64,000 bases of DNA from Flaccisagitta enflata (GCA_965153355.1 OZ231127.1:81034001-81098000), one strand, 5' to 3'. Counted from the stretch's first letter, positions 1 to 13,725 are shown. The notes: generated by a model from the sequence alone, not told the origin. Made by a program: numbers and translations.

Positions 1-328
1 CAATACTCAGAATTATCTGAAATCTTGCAGGGGGGCTTTAATTACCACTATGAACTTCTAAAACAAGTTTAAACAACATTGGTGAACCTTTACTACCCTT
101 CCCCTATATAAATTTCATAAGTCCAGGAATTAATATTACTACAAATATAATAGGCAAAGGGTATTAAATATTTATGAATGTTGTTGAAAGTTGGTACACA
201 GGTTAGTAATGCCCTCAAAATAACACTGACCAAGTTTCATCAACATATGAGTTGTGCTTCTCAAGTTTTTAAGGGTTGACACACACAGACAGACACACGA
301 CTCACTACACGATCAAGGCTATGTTATA

Positions 329-357
329 GTCCTCGACGTAAACTGATCGTCGAGGAC
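329..357. repeat. hairpin, 10-bp perfect stem
   Basis: GTCCTCGACG at 329-338 pairs perfectly with 348-357 across a 9-base loop and is followed by AAAAA. The layout matches the terminal hairpin of the dispersed hairpin-head family, but the stem sequence is different, so it may be a distant member. Confidence 0.5.
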
Positions 358-360
358 AAA

Positions 361-552
361 AATATTTGACGTAGAGAATTCTGCTTGGTGCCAAATGAAA
401 GAGAATTATCAAATTTACTTACCCTATCAATTTCATTGGAGGCCACAATCAGCCGGAAGAGACCCGCAACTTCCTAATAAGAAAAGAAAACCATGTTTCT
501 CTCAAATATGTCAAAAAGTCGAAGACTGACTACGACTTTTTTCCCGACAATA
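361..552 (+). repeat. fragment of the GGAAAAAAGTCG-ended repeat
   Basis: It shares a CTGCTTGG(T/C)GCCA segment, a CCCTATCAATTTCATTGGA segment and a terminal GTCGAAGACTGACT..GACTTTTTTCCC block with 14940-15100. It shares the CTGCTTGGCGCCA segment with 3568-3582 and 26230-26245. Confidence 0.55.
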
Positions 553-1363
553 TCGTTGCGGACGGATAGGCGGGGGCAGCCAACCCCCAACCACACCCAA
601 CCCCCTTCCAACACAGACACATCCACAAAAAGCTTCTAAAACGCTCATTTTCCCACTTTTAACTTGTGTCCATAGACGGACCAATGGACCAACGGACGGA
701 CAAAGCCTCTTACAGAGTTGCGTGTCCGCAACTAAAAAGGACCCATCAAATAGGAGAGAGAAAAATTAGCCTAAAAATACGTGCATTCGTGGAATTATCT
801 TCGTTTTAAACTACAGATACAAACTCCTAGGAACTGAACAAGCAGACGGACATAGCCAGTTATAGAGGTGCTTTGTCGCACCTAAAAATTATTTTGTTAT
901 TGACAGATATCCCTGCAGCCAATATGGAAAATCAGAACAAAATTTTTTTAGGGACTAAGGATTTATTTCTTTGCAGGCAAAATTTCGTTACGGGCGAGTT
1001 CTTTAGCACGTAATTCGACTGTAGGTATAGAATGTGGAAAAAAAATAAAACATGGAAAATTGAATAAAGCGGGGGATTTGATTTTGGCGATGCCCCGCCT
1101 ATGTAAACATCACTAAAAAGGTTAGTTGATATAGCCAAAAAGAAAAAAAAATATGGCCTAACATATAAAAAGAATGATGGAAAATAAACCTCCCCGGGCT
1201 TTGGTCCAGATCCTGTTTTTCTTTTCTCTTTTTTGCCTTTTTCTTCCCTCCGAAAAAAATTATTTATTTAGGCTTTTGTTTGTTTTTGTCGTTTAGTTTA
1301 ATCAATTCTGCTTTTTGGGTCACGATCACTGCTCAGCTTAGGTCTCTGTAAATGCTGGGGTCG

Positions 1364-2394
<1,031 letters not shown>

Positions 2395-2640
2395 GGCTGT
2401 CATAACAAAGAGAAGCGGGGCAAGGAACAAGGCCGGATAAACGTTTACCTAAGTCGCGTGCTTGCGGGTAAGGGCAGTGATGAAAAAATAAACCATGCAT
2501 TTGGTAAAGAGCAGTAATACAAAAACAGCTCGTTAACTTCATGAAAAGAGGAAAATTTGATAAATTGATGGACGGACCGACGGACGGACAGAGCGGGTTG
2601 TAGAGTCGCGGGCATGCGACTGAAAAGGCCAAGAAAGAAA
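2395..2640 (-). repeat. hairpin-head dispersed element
   Basis: It reads AACAAGGCCGGATAAACG at the low end, then GGGCAGTGAT and GACGGACCGACGGACGG. It ends in the hairpin AGTCGC(2604-2609)/GCGACT(2616-2621) followed by GAAAAG. It is the same family as 11577-11768 in reverse orientation. Confidence 0.75.
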
Positions 2641-2824
2641 ACTTACATACATTTTGACCGCGGAGCCGTTTTGAGTTGTATGCGCTATACGTCAACCTGC
2701 CACTTGGGCTTGAAGGCTTCTACCACCACGTCAGACATCGAAGGAGTCGGCATTTTTTAGCCGAAGATTTGGCCGCAATATATACAGCCCTCTTGTCAGA
2801 GCTTCTTCCTTAACTCGTTGTATT

Positions 2825-2825
<1 letters not shown>

Positions 2826-2901
<76 letters not shown>

Positions 2902-2932
2902 GGTTGTGGTTGTGGTTGTGGTTGGCTATTAA
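2826..2932. repeat. (TTG)n microsatellite passing into (GGTTGT)n
   Basis: About 25 TTG triplets followed by four GGTTGT hexamers. Confidence 0.95.
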
Positions 2933-2961
2933 GTTGGCCCTTGCTTTAACAGAACTATGAT

Positions 2962-3113
2962 TTTTAGTCGCGGACACGCGACTCTACACCTTGCCGTGTC
3001 GGTCGGTCCGTCGGTCCGTCCGAAATATTTTTGAATTGCGATCGGTTTTAGCATTACTGCTTCTGCCCAACCGTCCGCGACTGTATTGCCGTGTATCCGG
3101 CCTTGTTTTTCTG
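2962..3113 (+). repeat. hairpin-head dispersed element
   Basis: It begins TTTTTAGTCGCGGACACGCG (hairpin 2966-2983), continues with GGTCGGTCCGTCGG, and ends at GTGTATCCGGCCTTGTTTTT. This is a complete short member of the family. Confidence 0.75.
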
Positions 3114-3191
3114 TTTGATAATGAAAATCGGAATTCATTCTTCAAACGTTCTTTACGTGATTTTCATTTTCATTTTCATCTACCAATAAAG

Positions 3192-3237
3192 GCGGCTAAT
3201 CGCCGTAGGAAAAAAGTCGTAAATACTGGGAGAAAAG

Positions 3238-3313
<76 letters not shown>

Positions 3314-3340
3314 CAGAGACACATAGAAACAGAGACAGAG

Positions 3341-3439
<99 letters not shown>

Positions 3440-3735
3440 GACAGACAGACCAAGAGAGAGAGACTTCACTTAACTTGATTCCGCGTTTTTGGGAAAAATG
3501 CGAAAATGCAAAAGATAAAAAAAGATTAAAAAAATCATAGCTCCAAAACTATTGATCGCACAGAATGCTGCTTGGCGCCATCTGAAAGAGGAGAATTAGC
3601 TCTTTCTTAGCTTTAAATTGCGTAGTCCCATTCTGCACCAACTTGCCCAAACGCTTTTTAAAACAAAGGGAAATCTGTTTTTCTCTGCAGGACTTAAAAA
3701 GACCGAAGGGACTTCGTCTCTTCGACTTTTTTCCA
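3192..3735 (+). repeat. GGAAAAAAGTCG-ended element with a microsatellite core
   Basis: It starts GGCGGCTAATCGCCGTAGG followed by AAAAAAGTCG and ends TCTTCGACTTTTTTCC, so both ends carry GGAAAAAAGTCG. The inside holds (GA)n 3241-3291, (ACAG)n, (GA)n 3345-3403 and (CAGA)n, then a unique part with CTTGGCGCCA. A reverse-oriented copy lies at 26052-26625. Confidence 0.75.
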
Positions 3736-4406
3736 AATGAGCAAACGCATAAAAGTTTGTAAAAGCAGCTAGTAAAGTGGTAGATCATTAATATTGGATA
3801 GGGGGATCTTAATGGTGGTATTCCCCGCGATGCTAGCTTACTTTGTCAATCACTCTGTCTCTCTATCACTCTCCGCGCTGCTTCTTTCTCACTCTCTGTC
3901 TCTTTCTCATTCTCATTCTCTCTCTTTCTCTCTCTCGTCCGCCGAGCAAAGGTTAACGCTTTATTCCTTTTCATATACATTCCGAGTGGTTTATGCCTCG
4001 CTGTTCAGTTTGTTCAGTCGTTTACCTCCTACCTACGAATCTATCAGCAGATGGTAGGGCTAAACCAGCGGGATATCGATATCCCGACTCTTTCAACTCG
4101 ACTTTCACGACCACTGCGAGACATCTCATCGGCCATTAGACTCAGAGTGTCACGACCATTACCACTGCGAGACATGTCATCGACCATTTGACTCCAAGTC
4201 TCACGACTTACGATCATTATAATCGAATGACATCCGCCCTTTCACGTGTCATGACCACAGTTAGTGCTCAGAGGCAAAAAGGGCGAGGAGCTAAGAGTGA
4301 TTATGACGATCATGATTTCGTCCCCGACTGTGACTTATAGTTTTAAAAGGTGATGAATGCTGTTTTCGCATTAAGCGTATCATCACGATGTCATCTAGAT
4401 ATTCCC
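3736..4406. other. gene-free stretch
   Basis: Pyrimidine-rich CTCT/CTTT run at 3855-3940. At 4080-4250 there are three degenerate copies of a TCACGACCA..TGCGAGACAT(C/G)TCATC unit of about 60 bp. No exon seen. Confidence 0.5.
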
Positions 4407-5030
4407 TACCACTGCTGTCTCACACAAGGTTTGAGACAAGAATGATATAACTATGCGGTTTTTTGTATTTTTGCATAAGTTATGAGCATACAAACCAAGA
4501 ACCATCAAGTAGAAAATCTTTCCTGAGGCGCTTTTTGAAAAAAATTAATAATTTATGATTTAAAGCTTTTTTTTATCTAGACAATTTTTTCAAGTTAATT
4601 TCACTTATTTTTTGACAGCATAATGTTGATCCTAATAAAATACCGATTCATTTGATAGGTCGCACTATATGGTTTTCATAAGAAAAAAAAAATTCATTTT
4701 TAAAGCCACCGTTACAAAATTAGAACGGCGGCCTAAATTATGAAAATTTCATTTTTCTTTAAAACCACATAGTGCGATGTATCAAATGAATCAGAATTTC
4801 ATCAGGATTAACAATATGCTGTCAGAAAATAGGTCAAACTAACCGGAAAAATTATCTATGAAAAATAAAGCTAAAAATATTGAATTTTCTATCTATTTCA
4901 AAAAGCGCCTCAGGAAAGATTTTCTACTTGATGGTTCTTGGTTTGTATGCCTATGACCTATGCAAAAATGCAGAAAACTGCGTAGTTATATCATTCTTGT
5001 CTTAAACCTTGCGTGAGACAGCAGTGCTAC
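4407..5030. mobile_element. foldback (palindromic) element, about 0.62 kb
   Basis: The two halves are inverted copies. CACTGCTGTCTCAC at the left matches the complement of GTGAGACAGCAGTG at the right, and similarity continues through the AAGAATGATATAACTA and AGAAAATCTTTCCTGAGG blocks towards a centre near 4715. Both ends lie next to TA, which would fit a Tc1/mariner-type target duplication. No open frame. Confidence 0.75.
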
Positions 5031-6100
5031 GTAATATCTCAATAATTTTGCCAATGCATAGGAGTACAAGGAATAAGCATAAGGCACTGTAATGTTTGCT
5101 TACAGCGGAAAAGGAAAAAATTGTAGTTTTTGTCACACTGAGCCGCTGCATGGTCGGTTCGTCGGTCCCTTTGTAGCCGCATAGCAAGCCTCATTTTGAA
5201 TTAGGAGAACCATAAAGAATTCTCAAATGAAATGTCCTTTTACTGCTCGAGACTTTGAGTAAGCCATTATTTATGTGAAGGCAACAAGGTAAACGTCGTG
5301 TTTACAAATCGTAATCCCGCGAATCGACTTTTTTTATGCGCCTCCACGCGATAAGAGAGCAAGAAACCTCGGTCAAGTGGCACTTTTAGATGAACAAAAT
5401 CGTTAAGATAAAGAATTATTGCCTAATTATTCATTGTTTATCCCACAAAAATGTGGCACACTTGAATCATGGTTGTAGCTTGTAGCTTGTAGCTTGTAGG
5501 CTAGTAGATTTGCCTCAAATGACTGACAAGAATAATTCAGTGATCATCACATTATTTTGGAAACAAAGTCATAGCCATCACCCAGTCAAGCCTGAGTTGA
5601 ACCCGTTTGTGTCCCTTCCCTATAGTTTCTGCAGCTCAATGGTACATTAAATCTTTTTACAGGGCGTGCAAAATTTTTTATATAAATGCTTTAGTACAGA
5701 CTATATAGAATACATAGTTCTAGTTAGCAAAATTGTTAAAACATTCATTGAATAAACTTTGCGATATTGGGAAGTTTTGATATAAATTTGATTTAAAAAA
5801 AAAATAAAAGTAAATTTCTTTCATCTTTATTACTGCAGTGTTTTTTTTTTTGCACAACATGTTAAAAAGCCTTTTTTTCAACTTGTGTAACAATTAGCCA
5901 TAATTTCTGATCTACAGATATCTCTTCTAGTGTTGCGCTGAGGGAATAAACGGAATTTCCTTTGGCAATTACCGTCAATCAAACATTCTAAACTAAATAT
6001 ATAACCATTGATACCAACTGGTTATGAAATGGTAATAATGGCAATAAAATTGGCCATTAACCGATAGAACGATTACAGTTATTCAATGAATAAAAAGTAA
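5031..6100. other. AT-rich gene-free stretch
   Basis: No exon recognised. There is a short tandem TTGTAGC repeat at 5474-5500 and A/T homopolymers. Confidence 0.5.
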
Positions 6101-7060
6101 GGCGCACCCACTAGCATTTCCCTCCTTCCTTTTTGGGCAGCGGCCCCAAAGGGCCGATGTCCTGTAGAACACAGGGGGGAATTTCCATACGTCCATCCGT
6201 CCGTCCGTCCGTCCTTCCGTCCGTCCCCCCCCCATTGGCCATCAAGGTCTCAAATTTACCCTCCCAGCCCTAAATTTAGCCCTCTAGGCCTCAAATCAGC
6301 CTTTCAGGCTTCAAATCAGCCCCCCCCCGCCTCAAATCTGACTCAAATCTGACCTACAGACCTCAGATCTGCCCTCCAGACCTTCAATTAGGCCTCCAAG
6401 CATCAAATCTGCCCTCTGTGGCTCAAATTTGCCCTCCAAACCTCAAATCCACTCTCCAAGCCTTGATTCTGCCCTCCAGCCTTCAAATATGCCTTCTTTT
6501 GCCTGAATCAGTCATCTATTGCCTGAAATATACCCCCTCAGGACGTATGGAAATTCCCCCCTGTGTTCTACAGGACATCGGCGCACCCACTAGCATTTCC
6601 CTCCTTCCTTTTTGGGCAGCGGCCCCAAAGGGCCGATGTCCTGTAGAACACAGGGGGGAATTTCCATACGTCCGTCCGTCCGTCCGTCCGTCCTTCCGTC
6701 CGTCCCCATCAAGGTCTCAATTTACCCTCCAAGCCCTAAATTTAGCCCTTGCCTCAAATCAGCCTTTCAGGCTTCAAATCAGCCCCCGCTCAAATCTGAC
6801 TCAAATCTGACCTACAGACCTCAGATCTGCCCTCCAGACCTTCAATTAGGCCTCCAAGCATCAAATCTGCCCTCTGTGGCTCAAATTTGCCCTCCAAACC
6901 TCAAATCCACTCTCCAAGCCTTGATTCTGCCCTCCAGCCTTCAAATATGCCTTCTTTTGCCTGAATCAGTCATCTATTGCCTGAAATATACCCCCTCAGG
7001 ACGTATGGAAATTCCCCCCTGTGTTCTACAGGACATCGGCCCTTTGGGGCCGCTGCCCTG
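6101..7060. mobile_element. tandem pair of inverted-repeat elements with minisatellite cores
   Basis: Each copy runs from GGGCAGCGGCCCC through CTGTAGAACACAGGGGGGA and CGTCCGTCCG to a mirrored GGACGTATGG and TTCTACAGGACATCGG end (6135-6581 and 6614-7058). The core is a degenerate 20-21-bp repeat of the CTCAAATCTGCCCTCCA type. The whole unit, including GGCGCACCCACTAGC, is repeated with a 479-bp offset. The right end of the first copy is cut at CATCGG. Related copies lie at 63096-63670 and 63741-64000. The frames across it (PPSPKF.., QICPPNL..) are translated repeats. Confidence 0.8.
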
Positions 7061-8384
7061 CTCTCACTCCACTTCTTCACTGGATCACTCCCAGCAGGGC
7101 ATCGGGTACCGCTGACCATGTGCGATCCTTGGATGACTAGTTACCTTCTCTGCACTAATTAATGACAAAACAAAACCTGATCGTTTGCCAAATGAATCAA
7201 TGAGCTATTTTGTCAAGTACAGGGTGCTTCGCCTGAACTTATCCTTTCTGCTTTTTAAGATAAAACAAATTTTATTTTACTTAATTTAAAATCTGATTGT
7301 TTATATTCACGCCTAAACAAATTATGATAAATTGTGGAGATAAAGAAAAGGTTTGTAGTGCTTTTATTGTGATTACTTCATTTCTTTTAACTAAGGAGAA
7401 AAAGATTTAACCAGGATCAATCATTTGAAGCTAAAAATTTCTTTAAAAAATGAATATTAATCATTGCTTGAATATTACTTATTGCTTGAATTATTGCTTG
7501 AATATTAATTATTCACGCCTTAACAATTCAAGGTAACTGTGGAGATAAAGAAAAGGTTCATAGAGCCTCTATTGTAATTACTTCATTTCTTTTAACTATG
7601 GAGAAAAAGATTTCACCAGAATTAATCATATGTGGCTAAAATATCTAAAAAAAAATATCAATCATTGCTTCAAAAACAAATTTATTTACTTTTTATTTAT
7701 AGCTATACCATTCAATGTGAAACACTCTTGTAATGAATCCAGGGGTCGATTGAGCTTTTATCATGCCCATCAGTCATCACTTTGATGGTTTATTTTGCCT
7801 CTTTTCCACATGTTTACAATTGTTTACATCGTTTTTCCTTCTTTTATTTGACGTTTTGTTCGTAATTCATCAAATTTCTCTCCCTCTCCCTCTCGCGATC
7901 GTCGAAACAAAATAAATCCATAGGTTTTCAAAGTGATTCAATTTCTGGAGGGAAAGTGGGTCGATAATTCGTGTTTATCTTCTTTTTATGTGTCTGTAAT
8001 AAATATTTTACCGGTGTATATTTAAAAAAAAAAGGTCTAGGAGTATAGGCTCCCAATTTTGTTGACATTTCTCACTATAATTGACATTTTAGTTTGGTTT
8101 AGTAGTAATGCTGTCCATTTCACATAAATTTGGCGCTATAGTAGAAATGAATATTTTATTTGGTAGTGGGAAAAAACTACCGATGAAAATCGTAGATTAG
8201 CGAACTACACATCATAATCCATGTCTTCTTTTCTAGTGCCATAGGAAACAGGAGAATATAAAATATGATTCACGTCGGTTTGTTGCTTTGAGGAATCGCA
8301 GACACGCAGCCGAACGCAAATAAAAGTTGAGGCTTAGTTGCTATCAGATATTGACTCACAGCCGGTGAGGGAGTGGAAGAGAAC
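7061..8384. other. AT-rich gene-free stretch
   Basis: There are two degenerate copies of a TGTGGAGATAAAGAAAAGGTT..ATTACTTCATTTCTTTTAACTA segment (7333-7410 and 7538-7615), and TATTGCTTGAAT repeats near 7465-7510. No exon seen. Confidence 0.5.
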
Positions 8385-8595
8385 CAGAAGAGGAAGAAGA
8401 AGAAGTAGCTGAAGGAGGTAGAAAGTAGGAAGAAGGAGAAGGAAGAAGAAGAAGTAGGAAGAAGAAGAAGAAGAAGATGTAGCTGAAGAAGATGGAGAAG
8501 CAAGAAGAAGAAGTAGGTAATAGAGGAAAGAAGAAGAAAGAGTTGCTCAAGAAGAAGGAGAAGGAAGGAGAAGAAGAAAGAAGGAGAAGGAACCA
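8385..8595. repeat. (GAA)n-rich polypurine tract, about 210 bp
   Basis: An almost pure purine strand of GAAGAAGAAG with AGGAG variants. Mirror-symmetric purine tracts can form triplex DNA. The Ser/Phe-rich frames on the other strand are artefacts. Confidence 0.85.
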
Positions 8596-8614
8596 GTCGC
8601 CCAAGGACGATATG

Positions 8615-9072
8615 TGGTCAGCGATACCCGTCGCCCTGCTTTGAATGTTGTAAATATAATAGTAAGTAGTATAAAAATAAGCAGGGCAGTTGCCCTAACA
8701 GGGACTAACTCCTATAGAATACAAGGAGACTTCCATCTGTCCTGATTAATGAGGGGTAGATCTATGTTGAGTCCTGACAAGCCTGGTTGAGGTGTGAAAA
8801 AAATGATAAGGAGCCCAAGAGTGCCAATTCAAGGATTGAGAGGGTTATTATGAGGCATCTAATGGCTGATTTGAAAGTTGTAACAACTAGGGAGGGCTTA
8901 CAGAGAACTTGAAGGGGTCTGATGAGGTTTGAAAAGGCAGATTTGTGGCCCAAGTGGTGAGAGCTAAATTGAGGCCTCAAGCAAAGGGTGATGCAAGTAT
9001 GAAAAGACAAATGGACAAAAAAACTTAAGTCCCCATGTTGTACAGGACTTAGTCCTCTGCGGAGCCGCTGCT
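8615..9072. repeat. degenerate copy of the GGGCAGCGGCCCC family
   Basis: It starts with GTGGTCAGCGATACCCGTCGCCC, the complement of the CGGGTACCGCTGACCA segment that follows the copies near 7105 and 63710. It has a CCTATAGAATACAAGGAGACTTCC end and a mirrored TTGTACAGGACTTAGTCC..GGAGCCGCTGC end. The core is GAGG-type degenerate repeats. Confidence 0.6.
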
Positions 9073-9170
9073 CAAAGAGAAAAAGAAGAAGGTTGAGGAA
9101 GAAGAAAAAAGTAGGAAAAAGAAAAAGATAAAAAAGGAGAAGAGGGATAAATAGCCGTGAGTCATTCAGC

Positions 9171-9173
<3 letters not shown>

Positions 9174-9258
<85 letters not shown>
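9174..9258. repeat. (CT)n microsatellite
   Basis: An 85-bp CT run. Confidence 0.97.
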
Positions 9259-9260
<2 letters not shown>

Positions 9261-9760
9261 GAAAGCTTGAAGCTTCAAAGTTGGGGTTTAAACCCCCAAA
9301 GGGGCGAAAAAGGAACGAAATATATACAGTGAGAAATGTTGCACACAATGAGAACCTTTATATATTTTTTTCCAGATATAGCTTACGCACACATGTATAA
9401 AGAGTGAAGAAAAAAAAATCTTACGACTGTTTGTTTGTGGCTGTTTTTCCGTCTGTTGTGAATATCTGCCTTATTCCCACTACTTCGCCCATTGTTCTTT
9501 TGTTTCCCTTTTTTTGGTTCTTTTGTTTCTGCCTTTGTTCTTTTGTTCGTTCATGCGATCTCGATTTGTCACTCTTTGTCCCTAACTCCATCTGTATGTC
9601 TATCTTTGTGTCTATCCAGGCCTTTGTCTACTTACCTCAGAATCTTTAAGACTATATCAATTCAATCTTCTGTCATTGTAGATTCAGTGGTTGATCTGTC
9701 TGTCTGTCTGTCTGTGTCTGTCTCTCTGTCTCTGTCTCTCTGTCTCTCTGTCTCTCTCTC

Positions 9761-9791
<31 letters not shown>

Positions 9792-9970
9792 CCTGCGCCT
9801 GTTTCCGTCATGAAGGTTAGAAAAATTAATAAAAAGAGTCCTTTGATCGAGAAACAGACAACTTGGGTTCAAAAGCCTTCAGGGAAAAAATAAACTGCAA
9901 GTGGAGAGAAAGCGAGAGAGCGAGCGTGCTTGGATGAACACAGAGAGAGAGAGAGAGAGAGAGAAAGAGA

Positions 9971-10051
<81 letters not shown>

Positions 10052-10549
10052 TGGACAGATTGATAGATCGAAAGATAGACAGAGTGATGGGTAGTATGAT
10101 AGAAGTAAAGTTAGAAAGATAGGTAGAAAGATAGATAGAAAGGTAGGAGTTGATAGATAGACAGAATGCTAACTTTTAAAATAACCACCTAGATCATAAG
10201 TTTGTCATCTTACCTCTTTAGTAATAGATACATTGAATTAACTTTTATCAATAAAAAATATGTACTTTCAAATTTCATATTAACAAAACTATGCATATTA
10301 TAAGAAAACAGGTCTCTCGAAGGTGGCAATCGTTTGATCTAGATAGTAAACGTGCACATTGGAAAGGCATAGATGTAGAAAACCAAAAGACAGAAAGGGC
10401 CAAAACCGCGATTTGCCAGATGCAACGGGACCAAAAAAAAGGGACAGAGGCGGAAATTTTGCGGTGACGATAATTGATAAGACGACCAATCGCATGAGAG
10501 AATTCATGGAAGTCTCTCTACTAATTGTCGTCAAAAGAAAACAACGACG

Positions 10550-10580
<31 letters not shown>

Positions 10581-10722
10581 AGCCAACAAAACAAGGTGGT
10601 TAAAGTGGTTAAATGGTCGTTGGCAATTACAGACCATAAAATGGGGGAAGTCCTATTTTGTTTTTGCTTTTGTTTGGGCATCTCGACTCGTGAAATTGAT
10701 GGTGTGTTCAATCAAGAATTGA

Positions 10723-10743
10723 GAGGAGAGAGAGAGAGAGATT

Positions 10744-10835
<92 letters not shown>

Positions 10836-10940
10836 ATTTACCTTCAGATACAATAAGATAGATGGAGATAAACATTTACGCACACACACACCCAAAAAAA
10901 CGCAGTCACTTTCACACATAAAATTACGAAAAGACACATA

Positions 10941-11030
<90 letters not shown>
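10723..11030. repeat. (GA)n then (CA)n microsatellites
   Basis: GA runs to about 10830, then a 110-bp spacer, then CA at 10944-11030. Confidence 0.95.
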
Positions 11031-11031
<1 letters not shown>

Positions 11032-11283
11032 GACAAAGTAACAATCAATCAATCAAACGTTAAAGACACACTAACTTATAGAGACACACAAGTGAGGGAG
11101 ATTATCATTATGAGAGATAGACAGGGGGAAAAAGTCAGTGGAAAACCGAGGCTGAATTTATAATTGGAGAAGCTAGAATGCAGATAAGATCACTAAAATC
11201 TGCTGGTAGTCGAAGTTTTGACGAGCTCTGAGACCGGCCGTGTAAGGTCGAGAGAGAGACAGAGAGAGACAGAGACCAACCGT

Positions 11284-11997
11284 TTGGGTGCTTCACATAG
11301 CAAAAGTTGGCTATTTCTTTTCACCCTCTTTACCTAATGTGGAAAGGTTGATTTTAGAACCCTTACTATTTTTTCATCAAAAATCGTTCATCATCCGTTT
11401 TTTAGAACATTGTTTTTGAGAGCCTAATTTGTATAATTTGAGAGCCTAATTTGCAGTGGGATAAAAAATATGCTGATCATCTTTGAATAAGCTTTTACAA
11501 ATTTCTGCTCTTCATAAAATTGTTAATCTGCCTTTTCACAAGCTTTTTCGTAACTCATGCTCTGATATTTTGATTTATTAGTCGCGTGCACGCGACTCTA
11601 CAACCCGCTTTGTCCATGTCCATTGGTCGGTCGGTCGGTCACACTTTACTTTTTTTATGATTTTATTTCTTTGACCTCACTGCTCCTGCCCAAATGGTCT
11701 GGTGACCTCAAATATGGCTCCTGCCCACCCACACGTGACTTCGGTAGCCGTGTATCCGGCCTTGTTTTCATTAATATTAGCTCCATTTGTTTTTTCATGT
11801 TCGAATGCTAGTTATGCAAAAAAATATTAATCATGATATATCTCTATGAATATCTGAAGAAACTTTAAGCCAAAACAAAAACGGAAAATGAAGGAATTTT
11901 GAGAAAAAAAAAAAGTCATCTTCATGGTTTTTTTCACTCCTTATTAGATTAGTGGGGCGAGAAGAAACTCAATTTTTTTGCTATGCGAAGCGCCCAA
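11284..11997. mobile_element. non-autonomous inverted-repeat transposon with 9-bp target duplication
   Basis: The left end TTGGGTGCTTCACATAGC mirrors the right end GCTATGCGAAGCGCCCAA. It is flanked by perfect direct repeats ACCAACCGT at 11275-11283 and 11998-12006. The same position in the other duplication copy has GACCGGCC/GACCGACTGTGTAAGG-type repeats without an insertion. A 9-bp duplication is usual for Mutator-like elements and also seen in Merlin; I see no transposase. A hairpin-head element is nested inside. Confidence 0.85.
11577..11768 (+). repeat. hairpin-head dispersed element (reference copy)
   Basis: An 18-bp perfect palindrome AGTCGCGTGCACGCGACT sits at 11580-11597. It is followed by CTACAACCCGCTTTGTCC and GGTCGGTCGGTC, then a TTTTATTTCTTTGACCTC part. 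The far end is GCCGTGTATCCGGCCTTG, which contains a short GCCG/CGGC stem. 24822-25015 is a close copy. Confidence 0.85.
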
Positions 11998-12350
11998 ACC
12001 AACCGTGTAAGGTCGAGAGACAGAGACAGAGATTCCAAGGGAAAATAAAACGGGGAAACTTGGATAAGCGCGGGGCAACATTGCGACCTTTAGTTTATGT
12101 CAAAGTTGCGACCTCGATGTTAACAATGGGTCGTGTTATGCGCGTGCGGTCATTGGCAATTGACGTTTTATGCGCGTGGAGTCATTCACATTGGCACGCA
12201 CGATTTGCGCTTTAAGTTGATGTGTTTGTGTGACGTCATTGTAAATGACAGAGCGCATGTCTCTGTCTCTTGTTCTCTCTCTCTCTCTTTCTCTCGTTCT
12301 CTTAGTTCTCTCTCTGACTATGACTATTTCTTTGCCCGTGTTTATCACGC

Positions 12351-12384
<34 letters not shown>

Positions 12385-12425
12385 CTCCTCTGTCTCTCGG
12401 TTCGTCTCTTTCTGAGTATAACTCT

Positions 12426-12483
<58 letters not shown>

Positions 12484-12484
<1 letters not shown>

Positions 12485-12690
12485 GGTGCGCCATAGCACC
12501 TCTATGAGAGGCTCTGTCTGTCGGTTGGTCGGTTGGTTGGTCGGTCGGTCACGCTCGAGTTGAAAATCTCGAAAAGAAGCAAAAATCACTGGAAATGATT
12601 CAGAAATATGCTAGGATGATTTTTAGATGCGCCATAGCATCTCTATAAGAAGCTCTGTCCGTCCATCCGTCGGTAACGCTCGAATGAAAT
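12484..12690 (+). repeat. two hairpin heads of variant stem type
   Basis: Stem AGGTGC(12484-12489)/GCACCT(12496-12501) is followed by CTATGAGAGGCTCTGTC. Stem AGATGC(12625-12630)/GCATCT(12637-12642) is followed by CTATAAGAAGCTCTGTCC. GGTCGG and CCGTCGG runs come after each. Confidence 0.75.
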
Positions 12691-12869
12691 ATCGCTAAAA
12701 ATGTTTGAAATCAATAGAAAACTCATTTCGTTCATCATAAATGATACTAATATATCATAAATGATATATATCATAAATGATATCATATATATCATATATC
12801 ATATGTACCATATATATCATATAAATCATATATATCATATATCATAGCATATATATATATATCTATCGT

Positions 12870-13330
12870 ATATCATATGTCAAATATCATATCATATATC
12901 ATATTATATATCATATCATATATATCATATCATATATCATATCATATATCATATCATAAATCATATCATATATCATATCATATATCATATCATATATCAT
13001 ATCATATATCATATCATATATCATATCATAAATCATATCATATATCATATCATGTATCATATCATGTATCATATCATGTATCATATCATGTATCATATCA
13101 TGTATCATATCATATATCATATCATATATCATATCATATATCATATCATATGTCATATCATATATCCTGTCATATATCCTGTCATATAACCTGTCATATA
13201 TCATATCATATATCATATCATATATCATATCATATATCATATCATATATCTTATCATATATCATGTCATATATCATATCATATATCATATCATATATCTT
13301 ATCATATATCATATCATATGTATCATATCA
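12870..13330. repeat. 12-bp satellite, unit ATATCATATCAT
   Basis: About 38 units with scattered single-base variants (ATGTATC, TATCCTG). Because 12 is a multiple of 3 and the unit has no stop in several frames, long Ile-Ser-Tyr-His and Met-Ile-Tyr-Asp frames appear on both strands; these are not genes. Confidence 0.95.
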
Positions 13331-13401
13331 TATATATCATATATATAATATATATCATATATTTCATAAATGATACTAATATGATTAGCAACGGTTAGGT
13401 C

Positions 13402-13725
13402 TTATAGAGCTGGGGATAGGTTGGATAGGTCTGGTGATAGACCCGATCGGTCTTCGCATAGGTCTGATCGAGCTGGGGATAGGTCTGATAGAGCTGGTGA
13501 TAGGTCTGATAGAGCTTGGGAAAGGTCTGATAGAGCTCGGGAGAGGTCTGATAGAGCTCGGGATAGGTCTTATAGTGCTCGGGAATGGTCTGATAGAGCT
13601 AGGGATAGGTCTGATGGAGCTAGGGATAGCTATGGATTAATAATGTCTGATAGAGCTAGGAATGGTCTGATAGAGCTAGGGATAGGTCTGATGGAGCTAG
13701 GGATAGCTATGAACAACGCTCGGCG
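13402..13725. repeat. 21-bp minisatellite
   Basis: The unit is close to GGTCTGATAGAGCTCGGGATA, with about 14 copies. A larger block ending AGGGATAGCTATG is repeated near 13610-13635 and 13680-13712. Confidence 0.93.

Noticed and set aside
329-357. Stem-loop followed by A-rich sequence as a transcription terminator
   Set aside because: Not a bacterial genome; the layout fits the dispersed hairpin-head repeats better.
12877-13398. 173-residue Ile-Ser-Tyr-His repeat frame and its minus-strand partner
   Set aside because: A 12-bp satellite open in several frames on both strands; not a gene.
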